DNA of 38,695 nucleotides from Chloroflexota bacterium (GTDB lineage: Bacteria > Chloroflexota > Dehalococcoidia > Lucifugimonadales > UBA3495), in assembly GCA_026710825.1 (NCBI GenBank), contig JAPOQH010000085.1, positions 1 to 38,695 on the forward strand, given 5' to 3'. Made by a program: the position numbers and the translations under genes. The notes beneath the pieces were generated by a model. That model did not search any database, had not been told where the DNA came from, and saw nothing but the letters and a program-made list of their open reading frames with translations. The stretch's first letter is position 1; every line of letters starts with the position of its first letter. Shown here piece by piece: positions 1-7,426 of the stretch.

Positions 1-208
1 CCGCCCGGACCGGTGTAGAGCCCGCCGCCCGGACCGGTGTAGAGCCCGCCGCCCGGACCGGTGTAGAGCCCGCCGCCCGGACCGGTGTAGAGCCCGCCAC
101 CCGGACCGGTATAGAGCCCACCGCCCGGACCGGAATACGCTCCGCCGCCAGGGCCGGTGTACAGACCCCCGCCAGGGCCGGTGTACAGACCTCCGCCAGG
201 GCCCGCGT
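1..208. repeat. 24-bp coding tandem repeat
   Basis: About eight to nine head-to-tail copies of a 24-bp unit (core CCGCCCGGACCGGTGTAGAG on plus). The copies at 1-95 are almost identical; those at 120-205 have drifted (gaatacgctccg, gtacagaccccc). The period is exactly eight codons and the minus-strand frame stays open, so this is a coding repeat. It has no unique spacers, so it is not CRISPR. The array probably continues to the left of the window. Confidence 0.9.
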
Positions 209-230
209 AGCTGTCCCTTGGCCATGCCAT
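1..230 (-). CDS. Gly-rich tandem-repeat protein, N-terminal part (cut by window edge)
   Basis: Reading the minus strand from the ATG at 230-228 gives a short leader (MAWPRDSYAG) followed by near-perfect copies of the octapeptide GLYTGPGG to the window edge, with no stop; the C-terminal part is outside the window. A GGAGG sequence about 13 nt upstream and a promoter-like pair at 272-301 support a real start. The copies nearest the start vary (one reads AYSGPGG, with other codons), while the distal copies are nearly identical at DNA level, which suggests recent expansion. No signal peptide or membrane segment is visible in this part. Repeats of this kind form extended or beta-rich structural segments in other proteins, but I recognise no function. 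Confidence 0.7.
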   Translation of the reverse strand, partial: MAWPRDSYAGPGGGLYTGPGGGLYTGPGGGAYSGPGGGLYTGPGGGLYTGPGGGLYTGPGGGLYTGPGGGLYTGPG

Positions 231-271
231 ATGCTTTTCAGTTCCTCCGGTCTGTGTTCAATTGCAGTTCC

Positions 272-301
272 ATTGTACGTAAGTCGGTCTAAAGTAATCA
301 A
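272..301 (-). promoter_or_regulatory. Candidate sigma70-type promoter of the Gly-rich repeat gene
   Basis: On the minus strand, TTGATT (301-296) and TACAAT (277-272) are separated by 18 nt. The expected transcription start near 265 leaves about 35 nt of leader, which contains GGAGG before the ATG at 230. Confidence 0.5.
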
Positions 302-350
302 AGGACCGGATTTTTGCCCAATGTATGCTCACGCAGCCACCATCTCAAAA

Positions 351-379
351 ATGGCAGACTTTGAACGGAAGTCTGCCAT
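351..379. terminator. Perfect 11-bp hairpin, possible minus-strand terminator
   Basis: ATGGCAGACTT (351-361) and AAGTCTGCCAT (369-379) are exact inverted repeats around a 7-nt loop. Read on the minus strand the stem is followed by TTTTTGAG, the layout of a Rho-independent terminator for the leftward gene run. It lies just upstream of the recombinase fragment, so a role as a recombinase-related site is an alternative. Confidence 0.45.
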
Positions 380-393
380 GTTTAACTTGCCCC

Positions 394-960
394 ATGGCGA
401 CGCGAGGACTCCCGCACTACTGGACACCCGATCAGGCCAAGTTGATCCTGGACGCTATACTGCCAAGACAACCTTGGCTGCTCGAGCTGCTGTTGTGGCG
501 CACCGCGCTGCGCCAAGCGGAGGCCCTCAACTTGGAGTGGCGCAGTCTGCAATTCACCGGCGCTCAACCCTCGGTTACTGTCCGAAATGGGAAGGGCGGG
601 AAATACCGTGTGATACCGGCGCACCCTGAGTTGGTAGACGCCTTCCGCTCAGTTCCGCATCGGAGCGCCGGAGACAATGTCTTCATCGGTCGGGCCGGCA
701 AGCCACTATCGCCGAGGACGGCAACCCGTTGGATCGCCGACGGGATCACCAAGGCTGGTCTGCAGGCCGCCGCTACGGGGACCGGAGCGAAGGGACCCGC
801 AACCCACAGTTTGCGCCATAGCTCCGCCCACCACTGACTGCAATCCGGACTGAACGTCAACGCCGTTTCTGCCTGGCTGGGCCACAGCAGTCCGACGGTG
901 ACGCTGAACACCTACCTGGTTCTGGTGCCGGACACTCTGGGCAACATCAGCGACGTTCCC
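394..960 (+). pseudogene. Tyrosine recombinase (phage integrase), nonsense-interrupted
   Basis: Catalytic domain of a XerC/D-like integrase. Visible motifs are the first Arg block (TALRQAEALNLEWRSL), the HSLRH box, LGHSS and the nucleophile Tyr in TLNTY. The frame is broken by TGA at 835-837, between HSLRHSSAHH and LQSGLNVNAVSAWLGHS. In this family the residue after the His pair is commonly Trp (HWL), so a single TGG-to-TGA change explains it. After the Tyr the frame does not stop near the expected place (about 960) but runs open to 1302, antisense to the next gene, so the normal 3' end may be lost too. The N-terminal SAM-like core-binding domain is also missing: the ATG at 394 starts almost at the catalytic domain. 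Most likely an inactive remnant. Confidence 0.8.
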
Positions 961-1025
961 TATGCTTGGGGATCCGTGGCTGTGCTGCTTGCGCACTCGT
1001 CCCGGTCGATGGTAGTCAACCAGGG

Positions 1026-1484
1026 TTATCCCGTCGTTGCCGACGTCAACATCGGCGGCATCCTGCCCGTCCCGTACGCCTCTGCAATCTGCGGAGCCAA
1101 CCATTCACCCACCGTTCCGCCATCAGGCAGGACCAGGTTGGCCAGGAACTCGCTCTCCAACGTGGTGATGCCGGATTCCACCGCCTCCAGCTTGGCCCGA
1201 ATGATCAACAACAGCGCTCGCCACCGCTGCCGGCAAGCCTGTTCCCACGCTGATTGTCGTGCGGCCGCCGTCCGTCTGGCGCTCCGCGGCGTGCGTGCGT
1301 AGTCGTCGATCGACGGCATCGCCAGCATGATCTGCACGCGCCGCCCGGCCATGTTGAACGCGACAAGTGCGCGGTTCCCCTCCGTAACATAACCGAAACC
1401 GTTGGCGCCGTACTTCGCCAGCAGTTCCTCGATGTCGGTCTTGGTCCTGGAGATGGGGACCTTTGTCTGTGCGGCGTAGGGCAT
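1026..1484 (-). CDS. Conserved hypothetical phage-type protein
   Basis: 152 aa starting MPYAAQTKVPISRTK. I chose the ATG at 1484 because AGGAG lies 8 nt upstream; an ATG at 1517 is in frame but lacks this. The sequence has an N-terminal IEELLAKYGANGFGY segment, a central basic helix (SARRTAAARQSAWEQACRQRWRALLLI, interrupted only in my citing) and a C-terminal LPDGGTVGEWLAPQIAEAYGTG motif. I recall this layout from hypothetical proteins of phages and integrated elements; no enzymatic motif is visible. It is the last gene of the leftward run and lies opposite the read-through tail of the recombinase remnant. Confidence 0.75.
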   Translation of the reverse strand: MPYAAQTKVPISRTKTDIEELLAKYGANGFGYVTEGNRALVAFNMAGRRVQIMLAMPSIDDYARTPRSARRTAAARQSAWEQACRQRWRALLLIIRAKLEAVESGITTLESEFLANLVLPDGGTVGEWLAPQIAEAYGTGRMPPMLTSATTG

Positions 1485-1517
1485 CTGTTGATCTCCTCTG
1501 CGATCTCCGGTGGTCAT

Positions 1518-1701
1518 TCGAATCCAGTACAGTTCTCCCAGCCTGCGAGCGACGGTCGATGCTCGGCAATGATACGCAACCTGGGAGTTGGGCGAACAAG
1601 CAGGACTGCCGGATCATCGGCATACCAGCGGTTTGTAGCTCGGGAGCGCGGCCGTGGGGCTCTACGATGGCGTGGGCAGGGATCATCACGAAGAGTGCTG
1701 G
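1518..1701. other. Non-coding stretch inside the element
   Basis: Between the small interrupted gene and the gene starting at 1484 I see no convincing coding region on either strand. The open frames here lack ribosome binding sites and look compositionally random. Confidence 0.4.
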
Positions 1702-1869
1702 TCAACCGTTAACGCCACGTATTCGCAGGCGGAGCGTGGCAACTACGATAAGCGTTCCCTCAGGCTCGTCGTCCAGCAGCTTCATCTGCGCTTGCAACCC
1801 CTCGTGTTCGTCGGCTCACTCGACCTCCGCGTCGTTCGCGCACACGAAGATCCCGTCATTCAGTTCCAC
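1702..1869 (-). pseudogene. Small element gene with in-frame TGA
   Basis: A GTG at 1869 with AAGGAG 7 nt upstream opens a frame beginning MELNDGIFVCAND. It hits TGA at 1818-1816 after 17 codons, then stays open in the same frame for 37 codons (ADEHEGLQAQMKLL..., ...VVATLRLRIRGVNG) to TGA at 1704-1702. The strong start and protein-like sequence on both sides of the stop suggest a gene of about 54 residues with one nonsense change, for example CGA to TGA. Translation could instead restart at the internal ATG (MKLLDDEPEG). Function unknown. Confidence 0.4.
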
Positions 1870-1889
1870 CGGTCGGCTCCTTCCTGCCA

Positions 1890-2255
1890 TTAGCTCTCTC
1901 CGTTCAGGCTGGGGGCCCAGTCGTTTTCTTGAGCCGCCTGGAAAATGGACGCCGCTTTTCGCTCGCCGATCCGGCGGAGATCAGCGTCAGTCAGGTCGGA
2001 TCCCGCCAGGTTGGTGAACGGTAGCCGGAGTCTCAGACCGGGCTCCAGCTGCTGAACGGCCACGTACAGGGGGACTGACGGACCGGGCATCGTATCCGGC
2101 GTCATCAGCTCGAACGCCCGTCGCTCGTTGGGAAAGACCCTTCTCACTCGGTGCCGGCGTTTGGGTCGCCGTTGAAAGTAGATTCGGTCTGCATCCAGTT
2201 CCCGGTCGACGATGTCGGCCAGGGTCTCCATCTCTCGCTGCTTTTCGGTGTTCAT
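1890..2255 (-). CDS. Hypothetical element protein
   Basis: 121 aa starting MNTEKQREMETLADIVDRELDADR. Two consecutive ATG codons are possible; the second (2255) fits better because GAGG is 6 nt away. It contains a very basic stretch (RRPKRRHRVRRVFPNERRAFEL) that could contact nucleic acid, then a hydrophobic middle (PSVPLYVAVQQLEPGLRLRLP) and an acidic, helical tail. No known family recognised. It sits between the HNH cluster and the small interrupted gene, all in one direction. Confidence 0.6.
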   Translation of the reverse strand: MNTEKQREMETLADIVDRELDADRIYFQRRPKRRHRVRRVFPNERRAFELMTPDTMPGPSVPLYVAVQQLEPGLRLRLPFTNLAGSDLTDADLRRIGERKAASIFQAAQENDWAPSLNGES

Positions 2256-2293
2256 CATTACCCTCGCACTTGTCCGTGTCTGCCGGTTCCGGG

Positions 2294-2518
2294 TCAGTAG
2301 TCCTCTCCCAGTGGATTGGGCCCGTTCTCGAAGTTGGGCGGGAACTCCATGTGGTCCATCAGGAACTCACGGTCAACCGGAGGCGGCTTGGGCGGGAACC
2401 ACCACGTGAACGGCAGGCCGCTCCCCTCGTCTATCATCTCCACCGGCCGCCAGCCGAGATCCCGGAGTTCCCTTTCCAGGTTGGTGATGGCGGCGATCAT
2501 TTCGTGCGGGCCGGTCAT
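2294..2518 (-). CDS. Small hypothetical protein downstream of HNH gene
   Basis: 74 aa starting MTGPHEMIAAITNLERELRD and ending NFENGPNPLGEDY. The ATG at 2518 has AGGAG 6-7 nt upstream. An ATG at 2542 that overlaps the HNH stop as ATGA would add eight residues (MNDAQEKP) and would allow translational coupling. The middle is Trp/Pro-rich (FTWWFPPKPPP). No function recognised. Confidence 0.6.
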   Translation of the reverse strand: MTGPHEMIAAITNLERELRDLGWRPVEMIDEGSGLPFTWWFPPKPPPVDREFLMDHMEFPPNFENGPNPLGEDY

Positions 2519-2538
2519 TGGTTTCTCCTGCGCGTCGT

Positions 2539-2976
2539 TCATGCCACGTACTCGTATGCGGTACGGAGAATCGGCAGCTGCACCACCGGCGGCGTGATCT
2601 GGCCCGAGTCGATGAGCAGCTGGTAGATCTCCATGGCCATCGACACGCCCGGCGGCCAGGGCAGCGGCAACTGCCCGGCCTGCAGCAGCATGACCAACCG
2701 TTTCCGGATCCGGCTCAGGCGGCGGTCGGCCGCATCCCATTGGAGATGACAGCGCTGGCAGAGACACGCGAGATTCAACAGCGACGCGCACTCCGGCACC
2801 TTGTCCCAGACATGAGCCAGGGTGAGCACCACGATGCTGCCCGTGTCCGGATGGGGTTCTTCGTTCTCGGCTCCGCACCACTCGCACCGGTTCTGCGCAC
2901 GGTACTGGATGATGAACCGGCGGCGGCGCGCCCAGTCGGCCGGGTAACGCTTGGCCATTTCCTTGCTGATGGGCAT
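2539..2976 (-). CDS. HNH endonuclease-like protein
   Basis: 145 aa with an HNH/zinc-finger core: RCEWCGAENE (CxxC), LTLAHVWDK (candidate first His), an Asn-containing LLNLACLCQRCH stretch with the second CxxC and the terminal CH pair. The nuclease family is common in phages and mobile elements, where it nicks or cuts DNA in packaging, homing or restriction. The core covers roughly residues 28-85; the C-terminal part is helical. GAGG 4-6 nt before the ATG supports the start. The stop overlaps a possible start of the next gene. The short core leaves open that it is a structural zinc protein and not an active nuclease. Confidence 0.7.
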   Translation of the reverse strand: MPISKEMAKRYPADWARRRRFIIQYRAQNRCEWCGAENEEPHPDTGSIVVLTLAHVWDKVPECASLLNLACLCQRCHLQWDAADRRLSRIRKRLVMLLQAGQLPLPWPPGVSMAMEIYQLLIDSGQITPPVVQLPILRTAYEYVA

Positions 2977-2982
2977 GGTTCC

Positions 2983-3429
2983 TCAGTCAGATCCGAAACG
3001 CGGTCGGAGCATGATCGTGTGGGCGTAGCCGTCCGGAAACACGACATCGACGTCGTGAACGTTGTGCGTCTTGGCAAACCGGACCGCTTGCTCCAGGTCA
3101 TCGAACTCGTGGACGTTGCCGACGTCCGTCTTGAACCGGTACTTCACCAGGCCCTGTTCCGCGAAGACGATATGGTTCACTGCTTCCATAGAGATTCCCC
3201 TGTGTTGTGCGTGGTACCTGATCCTGGCCCGATGGGGATACATGGTGGTGGCACCTGATGCCTTGCGGCACGGCTCGCCATGTTTGGCCGGGCAACTCGG
3301 GCACGGCATGGGATTGGCGGCCAGCTTTTCGCGGGAGGCGTGCGGCAGGCGTTGGTGGCCGTTCATGGTCGTGCACTGTTCCCCGAACTTGGCGTGGTAC
3401 GCGGCGCAATAGACGCTCAGCGGGCTCAT
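2983..3429 (-). CDS. Phage-type zinc-binding protein (two Cys/His modules)
   Basis: 148 aa. Two successive modules of the small phage zinc-binding type are visible near the N-terminus: CAAYHAKFGEQC...H and CPSCPAKHGEPCRKASG...H. They follow the C-x-x-[CY]-x-A-x-x-G-x-x-C...H pattern often seen in actinophage proteins. The C-terminal half (NHIVFAEQGLVKYRFKT ... VVFPDGYAHTIML) looks like a separate small beta-rich domain. It has its own ATG at 3190 preceded by AGGGG, so an internal start or an old gene fusion is possible. The ATG at 3429 was chosen because it lies just after the upstream gene's stop; its ribosome binding site is weak. Confidence 0.65.
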   Translation of the reverse strand: MSPLSVYCAAYHAKFGEQCTTMNGHQRLPHASREKLAANPMPCPSCPAKHGEPCRKASGATTMYPHRARIRYHAQHRGISMEAVNHIVFAEQGLVKYRFKTDVGNVHEFDDLEQAVRFAKTHNVHDVDVVFPDGYAHTIMLRPRFGSD

Positions 3430-3451
3430 TTCCAAGGGGGACGATAGGTGG

Positions 3452-6397
3452 TCATCGCTCAACCTCCACGTTGGCGTCCTCGCCGGTGAGGATCCTCCTG
3501 ACCTCCAGGGAATCAACGCGCCCGGTCTGACAATCCTGGCATGTGTCTCCATATTCGTCAGGCAACAGCGGCCGTGCGCAAAGGGCACAAACTCGTTTCT
3601 CGCCCGAAACGGCCATCGGTTTTTGCGCCGCAGTATCTGAACCCTGCAATCCCTGCAATTCCTGCAACGGCTCCCGGGTTTCCGGAGGCACCAGCGGGAA
3701 CGCTCCCACCGTGGCGTCGGCCACCTGCAGCATGAAGGTCGGGTAACGGTTACCGTACATTGGACCGGCGACGATCCTCACCGTTGCGTCGTCGAGCTCG
3801 TAGGTCTGGTCCAGCCAGGTCTTGATGAGCTTGGTCAGGTTGGACCTCCGCTGTTTGTCGTTGGTTCCCCTGACCCTGAGCATTCCCTCAGCATCGTCGT
3901 CGTTGGAGTCTCCCAGCGCCACCAGGGCCAAATCCTTGGTCATCACGGGATTGGACTTGTGCGTATCCCACCACCACTGTACGAAGGGCCGTTGCGCCGC
4001 CTCGGCATCGGTGATAGCCCTTTCCTCGAACTCCACCGTATTGCCGGCGAAGTCGGTGAGCCCAGCGGCTTCCAGGATCGCCGCGGTCTGCCGCTGCCAG
4101 GCGGGATAGCGCCGGAGACCCTGGGGCAACTCCGAGGCGGGCGGCTTACCTTGCTCCAACCAGTGATGAATCAGGGAAAGCGCGGCGTTCCTGTACTTGG
4201 CCAGGTTGACGACCAAGTGTTCCTTGACGTCCGGATGGCGGAAGTCGGTGCGCTGGTCCGGTCTCTCTACCCCCGCGTTCAGTCGCACGGGTAGGGTGCG
4301 GTTGGCCAGTTCCGCCGTCATGATCACGTTGTTGGCGGTACCGACGATCACGAAGTTGCGCGGGTTGAAGGTCATGTTTCGGCTGGTGCCCAGGTCCCGG
4401 GCGGTGAAGCTGTCGTCCGCGGTGAGCAGCTCCGCGAGCATGGCACTGGACATTACGCCGGACAGGTTGTCCAGCAGCACCACGCCGCTGGCGGCGCGGC
4501 AGGGTGCGGCCACCCGCTTCTCGAACTCCAGCATCTCACCGTTGCAATAGGTGACCCGCTCCGACTTCTTGCCGGTGCTGAGCACTGCCACCAGGTTGGC
4601 CAGCAAAGTGGCTCCGGTGCCCGACTTGGGCTTGTCGAACATGAACATTGGCGCGATGTCGTAGGAACGGCGGCAGATCCGCGTGATGATCGCGGCGTAC
4701 AGATTGGTGCGGTCCGCCGTCTGGTTGGCGAAGGGGAAGTCGTGGAACAGGTCGTCCAGATCCTCAACGGCCTTCTCAATGGCCACAGGCGCGAACGGGA
4801 TGCGGTTCTTCAGGTAGACCCTCTCCTCGGGGTGATAGCCTTCTTCGGTGACCAACCGGTCGCCCGCGCCGTTCAGAAAAGGGTGCGTGATCACCGCGTC
4901 CAGTTGAGGCAGATGGTCGGGAAGGTTGATCAGCAGCGCGCTGGTCACGGTGCGTTGGGGGTGATGACGCTTGGGGGTATGCAGCGCGTAGCTGACCTGC
5001 ATAGACCCATCCGAACGCGCCTTGACCTCCCGGGCAACCCAGCTGTGTTCCTCACCGTCGATGCCATCCACCAGCGCGGCCGCTTCCTTCCAGGCCTCCA
5101 AATCCGCATTGGGATCGGGTTCAACCAGCAGGGCCCGTTGTTGATAGCCCAGGTACCAGAACACCGACGATGCGGCCAGGATTGCGATGCTATCGCCGGT
5201 GTGCTCCGTGATTTCGAGTCCGCCCTGGTCGTCGGACGCCAGGTAAACCAGCTTGCCGTCCCTGACGTAGAGACTCGGCTGCTGCAGGTCCTCCTCCCGC
5301 TGGAAGATGCCGGCCCACACCTGGCCCACGTGGTCGTCGAAGTGTTCCTGCTTGGTGGCCGCCACCAGTGGCCGCCTGGTCAGCGTCCGGCACCGGTCGC
5401 CCAGGTTATGCACGGCCAACTCCAGGTAAAGCGGACCCAGCTCGCGGACTGGTGAAAACCAGCCTTCCTCGATCACGAGGGCCCGTTGCTCGATGTCCAG
5501 GTCGGCCAGGTCCTCGCCGCGGCGATGAAACGCGTCCGTGGGCAGGATGCGAACCTTGTGGGAGCCAGCCTCGATGCAGCGTATGGCGGCGGCGAGCGCG
5601 GCCTTCGTGCCGGGCCGGTCGTTGTCCGGCGCGATCAGCACGTCCATTCCAGCGATGGGCGTGTAGTCGGCGCGCTCAGCTCCGCTGGCGCCGCCCTGGT
5701 AGGAGAAGGCCCTCCACCCACAGGCGGCCGCCGCCTCCGCTGTGCTCTCGCCCTCGGCGATCACCGCCCAGTTGTCCGTTCCGCCACCGTCGGTTTGTTG
5801 TTGCATGGCGTTGCGGCGATTGCAGGAATTGCAGGAATTGCAGGGTTGACCATCCACCGGCGAAGAACAGTCGGCGTTTTCGGGGGTTTTAGGCGTTGCA
5901 GCGAAGTGTTCCAGCAGCAGGAACCCGTCTGTCGGCCAGCCCTGCCACTGCGCCACACGCCGGATCCACGGATGCTTGTGGGCAAACCGGTCGCCGCAAT
6001 CCTTGCGCCAGCACGGACCGTCATAGCGTTCCACCACCTGAACCGCTTCCTCGCCGGTGAGTCTGTTGACGTAGGTCCACTCCCGCACCTGATAGGGCCG
6101 GCCTGCCTCCACCGACTCCGGCAACCGGTACTCAGGAAGACCCAGGTTGCCGGTGATGCGGTGCTGGGCTCCCATCCACACCTCTTTCCCGCCCTTGTGC
6201 TTGTGGCAGTGGAAATAAACGCGACCGTCTTTCTCGGTGGCCCAGCAGCCGGCACGGTTGTCGCCGCCCACGTGGCAGGCGCGGGAGTTGAAACTGAACC
6301 CACCCCGGTTACCCAAGCGAGTGGGCTTGAAACCCAGGGCGGTCGCCGCGGCGTGGGCCTCCTCGAGTGTGAAGGCGTTTGACGAGTACGAAGGCAT
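3452..6397 (-). CDS. Phage/element replication protein: Zn-finger, Toprim and AAA+ ATPase (primase-helicase-like)
   Basis: 981 aa, ATG at 6397 with AGGGG 8 nt upstream. An N-terminal Cys/His cluster (C41, C51, C64, H66) resembles a primase zinc finger. A Toprim-like segment at about 210-262 has the acidic residues AEGES and APDND. A C-terminal P-loop ATPase follows: DKPKSGTGATLL (590-599), Walker B VVLLDN (639-644), sensor Asn in VGTANN (687-690) and an Arg-finger candidate ELANR (R700). The Walker A lysine is replaced by Ala (GTGAT for GTGKT), unexpected for an active ATPase unless a clade feature. A zinc ribbon (CALC...CQDC) sits near residues 937-956. This is the only replication gene of the element. 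Two inverted copies of a 28-bp repeat lie inside it, at 3640 and 5820. Confidence 0.8.
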   Translation of the reverse strand: MPSYSSNAFTLEEAHAAATALGFKPTRLGNRGGFSFNSRACHVGGDNRAGCWATEKDGRVYFHCHKHKGGKEVWMGAQHRITGNLGLPEYRLPESVEAGRPYQVREWTYVNRLTGEEAVQVVERYDGPCWRKDCGDRFAHKHPWIRRVAQWQGWPTDGFLLLEHFAATPKTPENADCSSPVDGQPCNSCNSCNRRNAMQQQTDGGGTDNWAVIAEGESTAEAAAACGWRAFSYQGGASGAERADYTPIAGMDVLIAPDNDRPGTKAALAAAIRCIEAGSHKVRILPTDAFHRRGEDLADLDIEQRALVIEEGWFSPVRELGPLYLELAVHNLGDRCRTLTRRPLVAATKQEHFDDHVGQVWAGIFQREEDLQQPSLYVRDGKLVYLASDDQGGLEITEHTGDSIAILAASSVFWYLGYQQRALLVEPDPNADLEAWKEAAALVDGIDGEEHSWVAREVKARSDGSMQVSYALHTPKRHHPQRTVTSALLINLPDHLPQLDAVITHPFLNGAGDRLVTEEGYHPEERVYLKNRIPFAPVAIEKAVEDLDDLFHDFPFANQTADRTNLYAAIITRICRRSYDIAPMFMFDKPKSGTGATLLANLVAVLSTGKKSERVTYCNGEMLEFEKRVAAPCRAASGVVLLDNLSGVMSSAMLAELLTADDSFTARDLGTSRNMTFNPRNFVIVGTANNVIMTAELANRTLPVRLNAGVERPDQRTDFRHPDVKEHLVVNLAKYRNAALSLIHHWLEQGKPPASELPQGLRRYPAWQRQTAAILEAAGLTDFAGNTVEFEERAITDAEAAQRPFVQWWWDTHKSNPVMTKDLALVALGDSNDDDAEGMLRVRGTNDKQRRSNLTKLIKTWLDQTYELDDATVRIVAGPMYGNRYPTFMLQVADATVGAFPLVPPETREPLQELQGLQGSDTAAQKPMAVSGEKRVCALCARPLLPDEYGDTCQDCQTGRVDSLEVRRILTGEDANVEVER
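3640..3667 (+). repeat. 28-bp inverted repeat, left copy
   Basis: Built of roughly three 9-10 bp units related to CCTGCAATT. It matches the reverse complement of 5820-5847 at 27 of 28 bases. In the host gene it encodes an LQELQGLQ run near the C-terminus. Confidence 0.85.
5820..5847 (-). repeat. 28-bp inverted repeat, right copy
   Basis: Reverse complement of the 3640-3667 copy with one mismatch. In the coding frame it gives a CNSCNSCN run near residue 186, in the linker before the Toprim-like segment. Because the two copies are inverted they encode different peptides, so selection on protein sequence does not explain the match. Confidence 0.85.
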
Positions 6398-6573
6398 AGT
6401 TATTTCCCCTGGGCAGATTTGGGACGTCCCGATGAACTGTTTTCGAGGTCCTTACTGATGTTAGGGAATTTCAGACAGGGGCTTGTCACAGGGTCTCGTT
6501 CAAGGCCGTCCAGCGGCCCTCCGAGAGGGTGGTGGCGATTGATCAGACGAACCGTGAATGACCCCATCGTCAA

Positions 6574-6915
6574 TCACAGTCGGCGACGCCGGCTGTCTAT
6601 CGCCAGGCGCTCCCTGGTGTCGCTCATGTCGGTGTTCATGTTGCGCGGCGTCAGCGCTCTCGCCGGCCAGTCAGGCCGGTCGGTCTGGTACCCGCAAGTC
6701 TGGCAGATGGCCCAGTCTGGACCGGAAATCCGCATGTCTCCGTGGCCGCAGCGGGGGCACTCGGTCGCGGGATACTCGCCGCGAGCGATGCTGTCCGCCC
6801 ATTCCTGGTGCAGACGGCTGCAGTACGCGTGCTGTTCATCGCCGCTGCTCGCGGTCCTGTAGCAGCGCTTCCCGCGCCAGGCGCAGTTGGCCATCCGTGT
6901 GGTCGATGTGCTCAT
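6574..6915 (-). CDS. Small zinc-ribbon protein
   Basis: 113 aa. Contains an N-terminal C..C..C..H cluster (CAWRGKRC ... YCSRLH) and a typical zinc ribbon CPRCGHGDM...CQTCGYQ at about residues 53-76, followed by a basic tail. The ATG at 6915 overlaps the stop of the upstream gene as ATGA, which indicates translational coupling. A second ATG eight codons in (MANCAWRG) is possible. Probably nucleic-acid binding or structural; no family recognised. Confidence 0.65.
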   Translation of the reverse strand: MSTSTTRMANCAWRGKRCYRTASSGDEQHAYCSRLHQEWADSIARGEYPATECPRCGHGDMRISGPDWAICQTCGYQTDRPDWPARALTPRNMNTDMSDTRERLAIDSRRRRL

Positions 6916-7349
6916 GCGCAGGACTCACCATCCCGGGCGGCCCTGAACTCCTGGGTTTTTTGTCGGATCTGCTGTCTGATTGCGTGGTATTGCAGGAGGA
7001 GGTCCTGCCTGCCCGCCTCAGCAGCCTCGTGGCGTTCTTGGTCGTAGTTGCGCCGAATCATCAGCGCGACGAACTCGGACTCTTCCACGTCCTCGTATCG
7101 GACGTAACCGAAGCTGTTCTTGTGCAACTCCCAGCCCGCCGCTGCCATTTCGTTCATGGTCTCCTGGATTTCAGCGGCGGTGCCGCCGGAGGCGATCTGC
7201 CACGGTTCAGAGTCAAAAACCTCCCTGTTGGCGGCGTTCAGCTTCTCCCGCATGGGACAGAGCGGACAAGGAGCGCACCAGTGCGCGACGTACACCAGCT
7301 CGCAGTGCTCGCAGTAGTTGATGACGTCGTGGTTCTGGGTTGTGGTCAT
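6912..7349 (-). CDS. Hypothetical protein with N-terminal zinc finger
   Basis: 145 aa starting MTTTQNHDVINYCEHCEL. The ATG at 7349 has GAGGAG 8 nt upstream; an upstream in-frame ATG at 7370 lacks one. Residues 13-31 contain CEHC and CAPCPLC, a probable zinc finger. A GWELHKNSFGYVRYED segment in the middle recalls small sticky-fold domains, and the C-terminal third is a charged helix. It overlaps the next gene by ATGA. Its start context (TCACAATGACCAC) is nearly the same as that of the gene at 7427-7642. Confidence 0.6.
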   Translation of the reverse strand: MTTTQNHDVINYCEHCELVYVAHWCAPCPLCPMREKLNAANREVFDSEPWQIASGGTAAEIQETMNEMAAAGWELHKNSFGYVRYEDVEESEFVALMIRRNYDQERHEAAEAGRQDLLLQYHAIRQQIRQKTQEFRAARDGESCA

Positions 7350-7426
7350 TGTGATCAGCTCCTCTCGCATTCATGGCTTGCGCCGCCACGGGACCTATCC
7401 TTCCACGGCGGCGCTTTTCGTTGGCG

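Noticed and set aside
1-208. CRISPR array
   Set aside because: Units are contiguous, 24 bp long and in frame for protein; there are no spacers.
231-629. 132-aa plus-strand open frame
   Set aside because: It overlaps the recombinase in another frame, has no ribosome binding site and no protein-like composition.
835-837. TGA read as Trp throughout the element
   Set aside because: Many element genes end normally in TGA (for example the primase gene), so general recoding is unlikely.
1816-1818. Selenocysteine in the small element gene
   Set aside because: No Cys partner and no good hairpin after the TGA, unlike the PrdB-like gene.
4742-6382. Long plus-strand open frames opposite the primase gene
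   Set aside because: Mirror-image frames of a high-GC gene, with no starts or motifs.
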